A DNA stretch of 64,000 nucleotides from Flexithrix dorotheae DSM 6795 (GTDB lineage Bacteria > Bacteroidota > Bacteroidia > Cytophagales > Flammeovirgaceae), in the NCBI RefSeq assembly GCF_000379765.1, contig NZ_KB903432.1, forward strand, positions 62,427 to 126,426. The letters are read 5' to 3'. This document shows positions 55,635 to 64,000 of the stretch, piece by piece (the stretch's first letter is position 1; each line of letters opens with the position of its first letter). Under the pieces are notes generated by a model. It made no database searches and was not told where the DNA came from. It saw nothing but the letters and a program-made list of their open reading frames with translations. Position numbers and translations under genes: made by a program.

Positions 55635-58600
55635 TCAGGGCGCTGAAATTCCCCCTCCTGCTAATTTGTCTCTCTTCTTTTCGTAATTTGCCAGTTTTCC
55701 AATCAGCACGAACAACATCGGGTAGAGAAACACACCAAGAATAGTGGCTAATCCCATTCCTCCCAATAGTGCCATTCCCATCACTTTTCTGGCTTCCGCT
55801 CCAGAACCGGTTGCTACCACCAGTGGAAAAACCCCAAGAATAAAGGAAAAGGCTGTCATCAGTATTGGCCTGAACCTGGATTTTGCAGCCTTGATTGCTG
55901 CATCAAATAAGCTCAGTCCTTTTTTAAATTCATCGTTAGCAAACTCAACAATAAGAATGGCATTTTTTGCAGCCATACCAATAAGCATTACAAAGGATAC
56001 CTGTGCAAAAATGTTATTCTCGAAAGTGGGGCTGAAAATTCTGGCTGCCCATAAAGCGAACAAAGCACCAAAAATGGCAAAAGGCGTTCCCAGTAAAATG
56101 CTAAAAGGCAGTGTCCAGCTTTCGTATTGAGCAGATAGAATCAGGAATACAAAAACCAGGGAAAAGGTTAAAATAATGCCCAAAGACCCAGAGGCCTTTT
56201 TCTCCTGAAAGGACATGGCATTCCAGGAAAAACTCATGTCCTGCGGTAAAACTTCAGCAGCAACTTCTTCCAATGCAGTCATGGCCTGGGCTGAAGTAAA
56301 GCCCGGCCCCGGAGCTCCAGTAACTTCTACTGATCGGAAAAGGTTAAATCTGTTGGTATAATCCGGACCAGAAATAGGAGAAACTGTGGCAATGGTGGCC
56401 AGCGGAACCATATCCCCATTTATATTCCTAATGAAAAAGTTGTTGATTTGCTTTTCGTCTACTCTGTAGGCTGGTTCTGCCTGTATATAAGTTTTGTACA
56501 ATCGGCCGAAACGCGTGAAGTCATTGACATAGGCTCCACCCATAAATGCACCAACTGTGGTATATAAATCGTTAAGCCGAACACCAAGTTTTAAGGCTTT
56601 TTCCTTGTCAATATCCATAAACCGCTGTGGTACGTTTGCCTGAAAAGTGGTGAAGGCTGTGCCAATTTCCGGGCGAGCATTGGCTGCCTGAATAAACTTC
56701 ATGGTATTTTGAGCCAGATAATCGGGATCATTTCCCCCTTTGTCCTGAATCATAATACTGAATCCTGATCCATTTCCGAGTCCTGGAATTGCCGGAGGCC
56801 CAAAGGCAAAAGCCTGTGCCCCTTTAATTTTCATGGCTAATTGCATATTTACTTTTTGAACAACTTCCCGGGCCGTCAATTCTCTGTCTCCCCAGTCTTT
56901 CAGGGTAACAAACATAAACCCATTGTTGGAAGACATTGCTCCGGAAAGCAAACTGAAGCCTGTTGCTGTAGTTACATACTCTATTTCAGGAGTACTCATC
57001 AGAATGGCTTCTATATCTTTTGAGATAACATCCGACCTTTGCAGGGAAGCGGCATTTGGCAATTGAACATTCACGAAAAAATAACCCATATCCTCTTCTG
57101 GAATAAAACCTCCGGGAACTAGTTTGCCGAATATTCCTGCACCAATGGTAAGTAATACGATGAAAATTACAGACCTTTTAATTTTTCTGGTAACCACATT
57201 GGTCACACTCATATAAGAGTCCGTGGATTTTCCCATCCATTTGTTAAACTTACCAAAAAACCATCCCAATGGTCCCCCATAAGTTTCAGGTTCTTTTAGC
57301 AGAATTGAACAAAGTGCCGGACTTAATGTCAGGGCATTTACCGAAGAAACAATTACCGAAACCACTATGGTAATCGCAAATTGCTGATAAAGTAATCCTG
57401 TAATTCCAGCCATACCAGCTACAGGAATAAACACGGCTATTAGAACTAATGTAGTAGCAATTACCGGAGCTGTTACTTTAGCCATAGCATCCATGGTAGC
57501 TTCTTTGGTTTTCATGCCATTGGCAATATTAACCTGAACTGCCTCTACCACCACAATGGCATCATCTACCACAATACCAATGGCCAGAACCAGTCCGAGC
57601 AGGGAAAGTACATTAATGGTAAATCCAAGCAGTGGAAAAAACATAAATGCACCAATTAGGGATACCGGGATGGCCAGTGTTGGAATTAAGGTGGCTCTCC
57701 AATCCTGTATAAAAATAAATACTACCAGCACTACCAGCACAAGGGCTATAATTAAAGTCACCACAATATCTTTGATTCCGGCTGTAATGGGTAAGGTGGA
57801 ATCTAGGGAAACATCATATTTTACACTTTCGGGAAATTTTTCCTTCAAAGTTTCCATTTCCGCCTTTACTTTTTCAGCCAGTTCTACTGCATTGGAACCC
57901 GGAGCCTGATATAGGGCAATTATAGAACAAGTCTCTTCATTCAGTCTGGTAAAGGCATTATAAGTTTCTACCCCTAATTTGATAGTAGCGATATCCTTTA
58001 ATTTTACCTGAGAGCCATCCGGGAGAATCCTTACCACAATTTCCCCGAATGCTTCCGGGGAGTTAAACCTTTCGGGAAGTCGAACGGTGTAGGTAAATTC
58101 AGTTCCAGGAGGAGCAGGTTCAGCCCCAAACTTTCCACCCGGAACGATAATATTTTGTTCATTAATTACCCCTAAAATTTCAGGAACAGTAATCCCCATT
58201 TTGGATAATAAATCCGGTTTTATCCAAATCCGCATAGAATAATCAGAAGCTCCCATTACCTGAACTCTACCCACGCCTTTTATCCTGGCCAGTTGATCTT
58301 TAATATTAATAAGGGCATAGTTTCCTAAAAAATCCTGGTCATATCTTCCATCAGATGTAAGTGTGACCAGCATTAAAATATTGGGAAGGGATTTTTCAGT
58401 TGTAACCCCGTATTTTTTTACAGCTTCAGGAAGTTTTGCTGTGGCAGCGGAAACCCTGTTTTGGGCCAATACGGTGTTCATATCCGGATCCGTGCCCACA
58501 TCGAATGAAACATCTATGACCATGGTGCCATCATTGGCATTTGTAGACTTCATGTAAATCATGTTATCTACACCATTTATTTGTTGCTCAAGTGGTGTTG

Positions 58601-58820
58601 CCACAGATTCCTCCACATTCACGGCATTGGCCCCGGTATAAGTAGCTCGTACCTGGACAATTGGAGGGGTTAGATTTGGGTATTGTTCAATTGGTAAACC
58701 AATTAGTGATACAAGACCGACAATGACAATTACAATGGCAATTACCATTGCAACAATAGGTCTCCTTACAAAAAAATTACCACCCATTCTTTTAGTTTGT
58801 TTCTTAGATTTTCCTTTCAA
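55635..58820 (-). CDS. AcrB-type (HAE1) RND efflux permease, system 2
   Basis: The protein has 1061 residues, the normal AcrB length. Canonical motifs are IGLPIEQYPNLTPPIVQVRATYTGA, the TM4 proton relay GIVVDDAIVVVEAV with both Asp, and TM10 GMAAKNAILIVEFANDEF. The start is ambiguous. ATG 58820 overlaps the adaptor gene by 17 bases, while Met at residue 12 (58787), beginning MGGNFFVRRPIVA, looks more like a normal AcrB start and leaves a short gap. Drug or solvent export is the family role. It is the middle gene of the adaptor-RND-OprM operon. Confidence 0.96.
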   Translation of the reverse strand: MKGKSKKQTKRMGGNFFVRRPIVAMVIAIVIVIVGLVSLIGLPIEQYPNLTPPIVQVRATYTGANAVNVEESVATPLEQQINGVDNMIYMKSTNANDGTMVIDVSFDVGTDPDMNTVLAQNRVSAATAKLPEAVKKYGVTTEKSLPNILMLVTLTSDGRYDQDFLGNYALINIKDQLARIKGVGRVQVMGASDYSMRIWIKPDLLSKMGITVPEILGVINEQNIIVPGGKFGAEPAPPGTEFTYTVRLPERFNSPEAFGEIVVRILPDGSQVKLKDIATIKLGVETYNAFTRLNEETCSIIALYQAPGSNAVELAEKVKAEMETLKEKFPESVKYDVSLDSTLPITAGIKDIVVTLIIALVLVVLVVFIFIQDWRATLIPTLAIPVSLIGAFMFFPLLGFTINVLSLLGLVLAIGIVVDDAIVVVEAVQVNIANGMKTKEATMDAMAKVTAPVIATTLVLIAVFIPVAGMAGITGLLYQQFAITIVVSVIVSSVNALTLSPALCSILLKEPETYGGPLGWFFGKFNKWMGKSTDSYMSVTNVVTRKIKRSVIFIVLLTIGAGIFGKLVPGGFIPEEDMGYFFVNVQLPNAASLQRSDVISKDIEAILMSTPEIEYVTTATGFSLLSGAMSSNNGFMFVTLKDWGDRELTAREVVQKVNMQLAMKIKGAQAFAFGPPAIPGLGNGSGFSIMIQDKGGNDPDYLAQNTMKFIQAANARPEIGTAFTTFQANVPQRFMDIDKEKALKLGVRLNDLYTTVGAFMGGAYVNDFTRFGRLYKTYIQAEPAYRVDEKQINNFFIRNINGDMVPLATIATVSPISGPDYTNRFNLFRSVEVTGAPGPGFTSAQAMTALEEVAAEVLPQDMSFSWNAMSFQEKKASGSLGIILTFSLVFVFLILSAQYESWTLPFSILLGTPFAIFGALFALWAARIFSPTFENNIFAQVSFVMLIGMAAKNAILIVEFANDEFKKGLSLFDAAIKAAKSRFRPILMTAFSFILGVFPLVVATGSGAEARKVMGMALLGGMGLATILGVFLYPMLFVLIGKLANYEKKRDKLAGGGISAP

Positions 58821-59955
58821 ATTCCTGCACCATAGGATTTATTTTCATGCCGGGCCTTACCTTTTGTAATCCTTCAAGTACAATTTTTTCTCCGGCTTTT
58901 AATCCTTTTCTGATCTCCCACATGTTGCCAATTTTTTCACCAATTTCAACCTGGCGTGATTCAATGATATTCTCAGCGTTCACCACAGTCACGGAATAAA
59001 GTCCCTGAAGTTCGGTAATGCATCTTTGGGGAATCAAAATGCCTTTATATTCAGTGACCAGGGCTTTTATTCTGGCGTATTGTCCAGGTCTTACTATTTT
59101 CTCAGGGTTTGGGAATGAGGCCTGTAGCATCATGGTGCCCGTTTCAGGATTTACCTGCCTGTCTGCAAAATCAAGATGGCCTTTAAATTCGTGCACAGAA
59201 TTATCCGCCAGAATTAATTCCAGGTTTTCTTCAGTTTCTTTTCCTTTTTCAGTATACTCCAAATTTCTTTGTACCCTTTCATATCGGGAAAAACCGAGGT
59301 ACTGGGCTTCAGTAATTGAAAATCTGACCTGAATGGTATCTACTCTGGAAACTGTGTTTAATACAACCGGGTTTGGTTCTCTTCCTACAAAATCACCCTC
59401 CTTAGCCTTGGTCATTCCAATAATACCGTTGATAGGAGAGTAAATTCTGGTGTATCCCATTTCAATTTTAGCCAGTCTAACACCAGCTTTTGCAGCTTCT
59501 ACCTCGGCCTGAGAGGCCTCAAATTTAGCTACAGCCGCATCCAGATCACTTTTACTTACTGCATTTTTTTCAGCAAGTGGCCTTATTCTCTTAAGATCAG
59601 CGTCTGTTTTCACCAGATTGGTTTGGGCTTGGGCCAGTCGGCTTTCCTGTTCAGCAACTTTGGCCTGAAAGGGTTGGGCATCAATGGTATAGAGCAATTG
59701 ATTTTTCTTTACTCTGGAACCTTCCTGAAAATGTCGGCTTTCCAAAAAACCTTCTACTCTGGCCCTGATTTGAATATCGTAGTAACCAAAGGTCTGGCCT
59801 ATCATCTCCACATAATATGGGATGTTTTCTTCGGCAACCTGCACCACAGGGATATCTATGATGGGAGCTTCCTTTTTATCGGAATTTTCGGTACAGGTAG
59901 TAGTAGTAATGGTAAGAGTAGCTAAAAAAAATACTACCCAATAAAAATTTTTCAT
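58804..59955 (-). CDS. RND periplasmic adaptor (AcrA-like lipoprotein), system 2
   Basis: The protein has 383 residues. The signal/lipobox region TLTITTTTCT places Cys at about residue 21. The usual MFP domains follow (VEMIGQTFGYYDIQIRARVEGFL, FQEGSRVKKNQLLYTIDAQPFQAKVAEQ, a helical hairpin, YSPINGIIGMTKAKEGDFVG, then the beta-barrel). It bridges the permease and OprM-like channel. It is divergent from the AraC regulator at 60110, with ~154 bases between, so that regulator probably controls the operon. Confidence 0.95.
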   Translation of the reverse strand: MKNFYWVVFFLATLTITTTTCTENSDKKEAPIIDIPVVQVAEENIPYYVEMIGQTFGYYDIQIRARVEGFLESRHFQEGSRVKKNQLLYTIDAQPFQAKVAEQESRLAQAQTNLVKTDADLKRIRPLAEKNAVSKSDLDAAVAKFEASQAEVEAAKAGVRLAKIEMGYTRIYSPINGIIGMTKAKEGDFVGREPNPVVLNTVSRVDTIQVRFSITEAQYLGFSRYERVQRNLEYTEKGKETEENLELILADNSVHEFKGHLDFADRQVNPETGTMMLQASFPNPEKIVRPGQYARIKALVTEYKGILIPQRCITELQGLYSVTVVNAENIIESRQVEIGEKIGNMWEIRKGLKAGEKIVLEGLQKVRPGMKINPMVQEFERKI

Positions 59956-60109
59956 AAGTGCAAAGTTGGTATTGCTTTTACAATTATAGAAATCTTATTG
60001 ATTTTTAAAAGTTTTTGCCATAAATAATCAAAATAATTAAATTAATTAAAATTACTTTAAATAAAAGTTTCATGTATTAATTATACAGGATAATTAGCAT
60101 ATTTAAAAA

Positions 60110-61078
60110 ATGGTCCTTACTCAGTTTCCAAACCTTCATTGGCTCAAAAAGCAGATTCAGGAAAATTTCAATGATCAGCTTTCTTCTAATGGAAGGATTC
60201 TTCCTCAAAAAGGCTGGCCAACGGTGTTACTCAATGTTAAAACTAAAGCCGCAGAAAGAAATCAGGTAAAAGGACCTTTATCCTTATTTATGAATTTAAA
60301 GGGAAAAAGTGTAGTACAGGTGGAAAACAAAAGTGTGGAGATTCCTGAAAACTGTTTTTTTATTTCCAATAACCGGCAATATTATTCTCTGGGAATTGAA
60401 GAAGAGGTGGAAACTTTCAATATTCATTTGGGGGATAATTTTTTAAACAGGGTAAGTTCCGGGTTTGCCAATTCTCCGGAATTCCTACTAGATAATGGGG
60501 ATGGTTGCCCAATTCCTCAGTTTAATTTCCACAACAAGCTTTATTTTAAAACAACTCAATTTCAGGAAATTATAGAGAAAATCTATGCCTTGGGAAAAGA
60601 GGGTTTACTTTCCAACTTGCAACTGGAAGAATTGCTGGTGGAATTGGCTTTGCATTTACAAATACAGGAAAACAATTTGAAGGAAAGCATTGCGCAAATT
60701 CCCACTATAAAAAAATCTACCCGGGAAGAATTGAAGAAAAAGCTATTTTTGGCTACCGACTATCTGTATAGTTTTTATAATTCTAATATCTCTCTGGAAG
60801 AATTGGCACAAGTGGCGGGTATTTCCAAATACCACTTCCTAAGGCTTTTCAAAATAGTTTTCGGAGAATCGCCTCACCAGATGCTCACAGCAATCAGGAT
60901 AAAAAAGGCTGAAGAAAAATTAATTTACTCCAGCCTTTCCATCAATGAAATTGCCTGGCTAATTGGCATGGAAAATTCCAGTTCCTTTTCCCGTTTGTTT
61001 CGCAAATTTCATAAAATTTATCCCTCAAAATTCAGAGAAAAATATAGGAACTTACCTCAGGCAGCGCAGGGGAACTAA
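60110..61078 (+). CDS. AraC-family regulator of pump system 2
   Basis: The protein has 322 residues. The N-terminal ~200 are a cupin-like effector domain (VQVENKSVEIPENCFFISNNRQYY). The C-terminal ~100 are a clear AraC double HTH: ISLEELAQVAGISKYHFLRLFKIVFGESPHQML and SINEIAWLIGMENSSSFSRLFRKFHKIYPSKF. It is divergent from the RND operon, the usual place for its regulator. Its 3' end overlaps the BRO-like gene on the opposite strand by 27 bases. Confidence 0.92.
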   Translation: MVLTQFPNLHWLKKQIQENFNDQLSSNGRILPQKGWPTVLLNVKTKAAERNQVKGPLSLFMNLKGKSVVQVENKSVEIPENCFFISNNRQYYSLGIEEEVETFNIHLGDNFLNRVSSGFANSPEFLLDNGDGCPIPQFNFHNKLYFKTTQFQEIIEKIYALGKEGLLSNLQLEELLVELALHLQIQENNLKESIAQIPTIKKSTREELKKKLFLATDYLYSFYNSNISLEELAQVAGISKYHFLRLFKIVFGESPHQMLTAIRIKKAEEKLIYSSLSINEIAWLIGMENSSSFSRLFRKFHKIYPSKFREKYRNLPQAAQGN

Positions 61079-61786
61079 TTTTCTTTCCAATGGCATTTCT
61101 TCTGGTTTAAAAGGACGGATTATTTTTCTTATATCTGCATTCAGCGATTTATAAGTTTGATTGATATCCCTTTCACCTCTTATTTTCCTTTTTTCTATGA
61201 GAAATTCGGTTACGGTAATTACAAATGATTTTGCGGCCAGCAACAGGCTGTTTAAAGACGGATTTAAATCGTCATTTTTCCTCAATTCAAATAGCTGATG
61301 TGGATCTCCATTGAATAGGGCGAGGTCGCCATTTTTAAGAATTCGTCTGCTTCCAGGACCATTTACGCCAGAAAGTTTAAGGGAATATTTGAACCATCTT
61401 TCTGAAGACTCAAGGAAAATGACCTTACTTTCCCGATAATAATCTTCCTTTTGCATGGGCAATTCCCTGTCTGAATCTTCCAGCCATTTCAGAAAATCCG
61501 GATTGGATTCAGATGACAATAAAGCAATTATAATCCGTAAGGAGGTTTTTTCGGCAAAATCAACTGAAATGATTTTTTCATCCAGTGTCTGAAAAATCTT
61601 TTTGATCCATCTCAAATCTTTATTGCGATGTTTCATCCTTTTCCAATACCGGTCAGGAAAATGCAGTGTACTGATGGCTCCAATGACATCGGCTACTGAA
61701 TAATACCATCTTTCATTTTCCCACAATTTTCTGATCACTTTTTTTTCAAAGATGGCACTTTCGGTTAATTGTTTTCTACTGTTCAT
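61052..61786 (-). CDS. BRO/phage antirepressor-like protein
   Basis: The protein has 244 residues. Residues ~10-60 match the BRO-N type pattern (KVIRKLWENERWYYSVADVIGAIS, then PDRYWKRMKHRN). BRO-N domains occur in phage and viral antirepressors and in DNA-damage-related proteins. The rest has no recognised domain. It has no accompanying phage genes. Its 3' end overlaps the convergent AraC gene by 27 bases. Together with the AntA/AntB-like gene it brackets pump system 2. A solitary, possibly domesticated regulator. Confidence 0.75.
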   Translation of the reverse strand: MNSRKQLTESAIFEKKVIRKLWENERWYYSVADVIGAISTLHFPDRYWKRMKHRNKDLRWIKKIFQTLDEKIISVDFAEKTSLRIIIALLSSESNPDFLKWLEDSDRELPMQKEDYYRESKVIFLESSERWFKYSLKLSGVNGPGSRRILKNGDLALFNGDPHQLFELRKNDDLNPSLNSLLLAAKSFVITVTEFLIEKRKIRGERDINQTYKSLNADIRKIIRPFKPEEMPLERKLVPLRCLR

Positions 61787-62091
61787 TTTAAATGATTTAG
61801 GGTGATAAAAAAATAAAACAGCAGCCTTAAATTCAGGAAATACCAGTAAGGCAAAACCTGTAGCAGATTATGGTAAAATTAATTTTGAGTTGATAAATAG
61901 GAGTAGACTGAAATGTGGAAAGAAATTAAGTTTGATTGGAGACTTTTGTATTTGGAGGAAAAGGGAAAATCTTCCTGTGAGTGTAGCCATTTGATCCTTC
62001 AAAGATAGAAGAAAATGCACAAATTCCGGATGTGGTTTTCTATTTTTGTTTCACTTTTGCAATATTAGAATAATTCAAATAAAATAAATAA
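61787..62091. other. 305-base divergent intergenic region
   Basis: It lies between the leftward BRO-like gene and the rightward TlpA-like gene. It is AT-rich, without repeats or open frames that I can identify. It presumably holds both promoters. Confidence 0.35.
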
Positions 62092-63486
62092 ATGCAATTT
62101 AAAAAGAGGCTGCAACTGTTTTTCCTGGGAATCATTTTTATAATTTTTGGATGTGATGCTACCAAAACTATTGAAGATGGAAACGCGCTGGATATTACCC
62201 TCAATTCCGGGAGGAATAAAAAACTTTATTTATATGGGTATTATGGTGAACAGGTAAATTTAGTAGATTCTTTGGTCACTGATGCCCAAGGTCATGTGTA
62301 TAAAAAATTATCTGATGAAGTAAAACCAGGGATGTACCAGCTCAGATTTCCTGATGGAAAATTCATCAAGATCATTTTAAATAATGAAAAAGTGGCTTTG
62401 CAGACTGAGATGGTAAATCCGGGAGGAGCGCTTGTTTTCACTGAATCTGTGGAGAATCAGAAACTGAGAAAGTATTTCACCGAATTGGGAACTACCAGAG
62501 GACAGCTGGTTTCCCTATCCAAGTTCTTGTTGGACAATGAGCCTGACGCAAAGGATTATGCAACATCTTTGGCCAAATTTCAGGATCTGCAACAGAAAGA
62601 AAACCAGGCGTATGCTGCCTTATTTAATGGATACGAACAGTTATTGGCGGCAAGATATACTGCTTTTGCCAACCGGCCAGTTTATGATCCCGGCCAAAAC
62701 GGGAAGCTGGATTTTGAGCAGTTTTTGCAAAAAGAGTATTGGAAAGGAAAAGATTTTTCCGATTCTACCCTGCTGAATACCGATGCCTTTACCACACTTT
62801 ACCTCAATTTCCTGGGCAATTTTCAAAATCGTTCTCTAAGTAAAGAGGAACAGGATGAAAATTTTAAAAAAGGGGTAGACATCATTTTGAAGAAAGCCGG
62901 AGTAAATAATGAGGTATTTGCCTATTCGGTAAGCTTTTTAGTGGATTGCTTCGTGAAATTAAAATCGAAGGAAGTTTTGGCACATATTGGTGAAAACTAT
63001 TTACCCTTTGTTTCCTGCACGGACGAATCCCTCATTTCCGATCTTACGGATAGAATAGGTCAGTTTGAAAAAGCTAATGTGGGGAAAATTGCACCCAATT
63101 TTAACCTTCCGGATTTATCCGGAAAAATGGTAGGTTTAAATGATTTGAAAAAAGATCAAAAATTAATTTTCTTTTGGAAAAGTTCCTGTTCACACTGTAA
63201 AGAGTTTATCTTAAAACTTAATGAATTTGGTAAACAAAACAAGCAGAAACTTTCCGGAATTGATGTCCTGAGTATTTCCCTTGATGAAGATAAAAGTGAA
63301 TGGGAAAACTTTATCCATAAAAATCCAAACTCATGGACAAATTGCCTTGCAGACGGAAGTTGGAATAGTGAAGTGGCTCAGGATTATAATGTTTTCAATA
63401 CCCCTACAATTTTGCTTTTGGATAAGGAAAATACTATTATCGGAAAACCAAAAGACTTTGTGGAACTGGCGATGCTTTTGAAATAG
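62092..63486 (+). CDS. TlpA-like thioredoxin lipoprotein (DUF4369 N-domain)
   Basis: The protein has 464 residues. A lipobox (IIFGC, about residue 20) anchors it outside the inner membrane. Residues ~30-115 resemble DUF4369, followed by a helical region. The C-terminal ~135 form a thioredoxin domain: APNFNLPDLSGKMVGLNDLKK and the active site C366-S-H-C369 in FFWKSSCSHCKEF, then a cis-Pro region NTPTILLLD. Such Bacteroidota proteins act in periplasmic disulfide reduction, often for cytochrome maturation or oxidative stress. It is a lone gene. An 18-bp tandem repeat begins at its stop codon. Confidence 0.92.
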   Translation: MQFKKRLQLFFLGIIFIIFGCDATKTIEDGNALDITLNSGRNKKLYLYGYYGEQVNLVDSLVTDAQGHVYKKLSDEVKPGMYQLRFPDGKFIKIILNNEKVALQTEMVNPGGALVFTESVENQKLRKYFTELGTTRGQLVSLSKFLLDNEPDAKDYATSLAKFQDLQQKENQAYAALFNGYEQLLAARYTAFANRPVYDPGQNGKLDFEQFLQKEYWKGKDFSDSTLLNTDAFTTLYLNFLGNFQNRSLSKEEQDENFKKGVDIILKKAGVNNEVFAYSVSFLVDCFVKLKSKEVLAHIGENYLPFVSCTDESLISDLTDRIGQFEKANVGKIAPNFNLPDLSGKMVGLNDLKKDQKLIFFWKSSCSHCKEFILKLNEFGKQNKQKLSGIDVLSISLDEDKSEWENFIHKNPNSWTNCLADGSWNSEVAQDYNVFNTPTILLLDKENTIIGKPKDFVELAMLLK

Positions 63487-63522
63487 TGATTGGTGATTAG
63501 GATTTAGTGATTGGTGATTAGG
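63484..63522 (+). repeat. 18-bp direct repeat at the stop codon
   Basis: TAGTGATTGGTGATTAGG occurs at 63484-63501 and 63505-63522 (21-bp period). The first copy begins with the TlpA-like gene's TAG stop. Tandem repeats of GTGATTGG/GATTAG type are frequent in intergenic DNA of Bacteroidota. Function unknown. Confidence 0.8.
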
Positions 63523-63596
63523 GGTTGGTTTTAGTTTCTGCTGGTTCGCAATATTAAGTTTACTAATTTGAATCAAATTAAAGAAATAGAAAATAA

Positions 63597-64000
63597 ATGC
63601 TTAACAAGATACCATTATATAAAATAGAAGGGGAGGATGGCCTGGATGGTATTTTCAGACTTTTTCAATTGAAAGGAGAAAGGATGACAAATGATAATCT
63701 TCCCTCGGCATCCTTTCCTACCAATAGTCCCCATAAGCATAATTTTTTCGAAATCTTTATATTCACAGAAGGTTCAGGGAATCATATCCTGGATTTTGTA
63801 CAGCACGATATTCATCCCAAAAGTGTTCATGTGGTTTCTCCCGGGCAAACTCACCTGATTGCAGGGGGAAAAGGATGTAATGGATATATTCTGGCTTTCA
63901 ACCGGGAATTCCATGCTTTTTATTTCAGGGAATTACCCGGCCTGCTCAATGTTTCCTTTTTTCATCAATATGATATTAACCCAATCCTGAATCTGAGCAA
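63597..64000 (+). CDS. AraC-family regulator, N-terminal part (runs off the end)
   Basis: An open frame from ATG 63597 continues to the window edge without a stop (134 complete codons plus two bases). It starts MLNKIPLYKIEGEDGLDG. The stretch SPHKHNFFEIFIFTEGSGNHILDF, followed by IHPKSVHVVSPGQTHLIAGGKG, is the cupin-like effector domain of AraC regulators. The HTH part lies beyond the window. No target gene is visible. Confidence 0.82.
   Translation, partial: MLNKIPLYKIEGEDGLDGIFRLFQLKGERMTNDNLPSASFPTNSPHKHNFFEIFIFTEGSGNHILDFVQHDIHPKSVHVVSPGQTHLIAGGKGCNGYILAFNREFHAFYFRELPGLLNVSFFHQYDINPILNLS

Noticed and set aside
53491-61786. A prophage between the two antirepressor-like genes
   Set aside because: No integrase, terminase, capsid, tail or lysis gene is present. 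The interior is an ordinary efflux operon.

Overview
The window looks like part of a Bacteroidota genome, probably order Cytophagales. The signs are AT-rich intergenic DNA, TAnnTTTG-type -7 promoter elements, weak ribosome binding sites, many lipobox lipoproteins, and families typical of that phylum: DUF5777, DUF1593/Sde182, a DUF4369-like N-domain fused to a TlpA thioredoxin domain, DUF4136 and DUF5009. The placement is inference from gene content, not a computed taxonomy. No rRNA, tRNA, ribosomal-protein or CRISPR locus was seen.

Layout. 0-2.6 kb: a rightward cluster for the cell envelope (CX4CH cytochrome-like lipoprotein, OB-fold protein, YceI, DUF5777 barrel). 2.6-3.7 kb: a short, divergent glutamyl-tRNA reductase. 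3.9-7.9 kb: leftward araBDA with a palindromic operator candidate abutting the -7 element. 8.2-12.0 kb: a complete iteron-type replication and partition module, with an RHH ParB-like protein, ParA, TACATTCA-type boxes, an AT-rich region with an 8-bp tandem repeat, about 23 same-orientation 18-bp iterons, and a Rep initiator. Ordinary metabolic genes flank this module on both sides, and no mobilisation genes, transposases or flanking repeats were seen. The window is therefore either part of a chromid or megaplasmid, or carries a captured plasmid origin. This is the most notable region.

12-25 kb: a steroid 5-alpha-reductase-like membrane enzyme, a DUF5009 acyltransferase-like protein, a Tat-exported enolase-superfamily protein, RecQ, a CPA1 antiporter, and a TetR regulon (OYE, SDR, TetR) in which each of three genes carries the same 15-bp operator in its promoter. 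25-41 kb: ABC-F, a VWA lipoprotein, a sensor-like membrane protein with a lipoprotein and a large MscS channel, a DUF4291 fusion, pirin, and an AraC regulator divergent from three tandem DUF1593 nucleoside-hydrolase-like proteins.

41-46 kb: a two-gene leftward operon of a 1013-residue P-loop ATPase with a variant Walker A motif and a small MscS channel. This is a candidate undescribed ATPase/channel pair. It is followed by a 126-bp palindromic MITE-like element. 46-60 kb: two complete tripartite RND efflux operons, the second divergent from its own AraC regulator. Two phage-antirepressor-type genes (AntA/AntB-like and BRO-like) bracket the second system. 62-64 kb: a TlpA-like thioredoxin lipoprotein and the 5' part of another AraC regulator running off the end.

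All family names come from reading the sequence. No database search was run.
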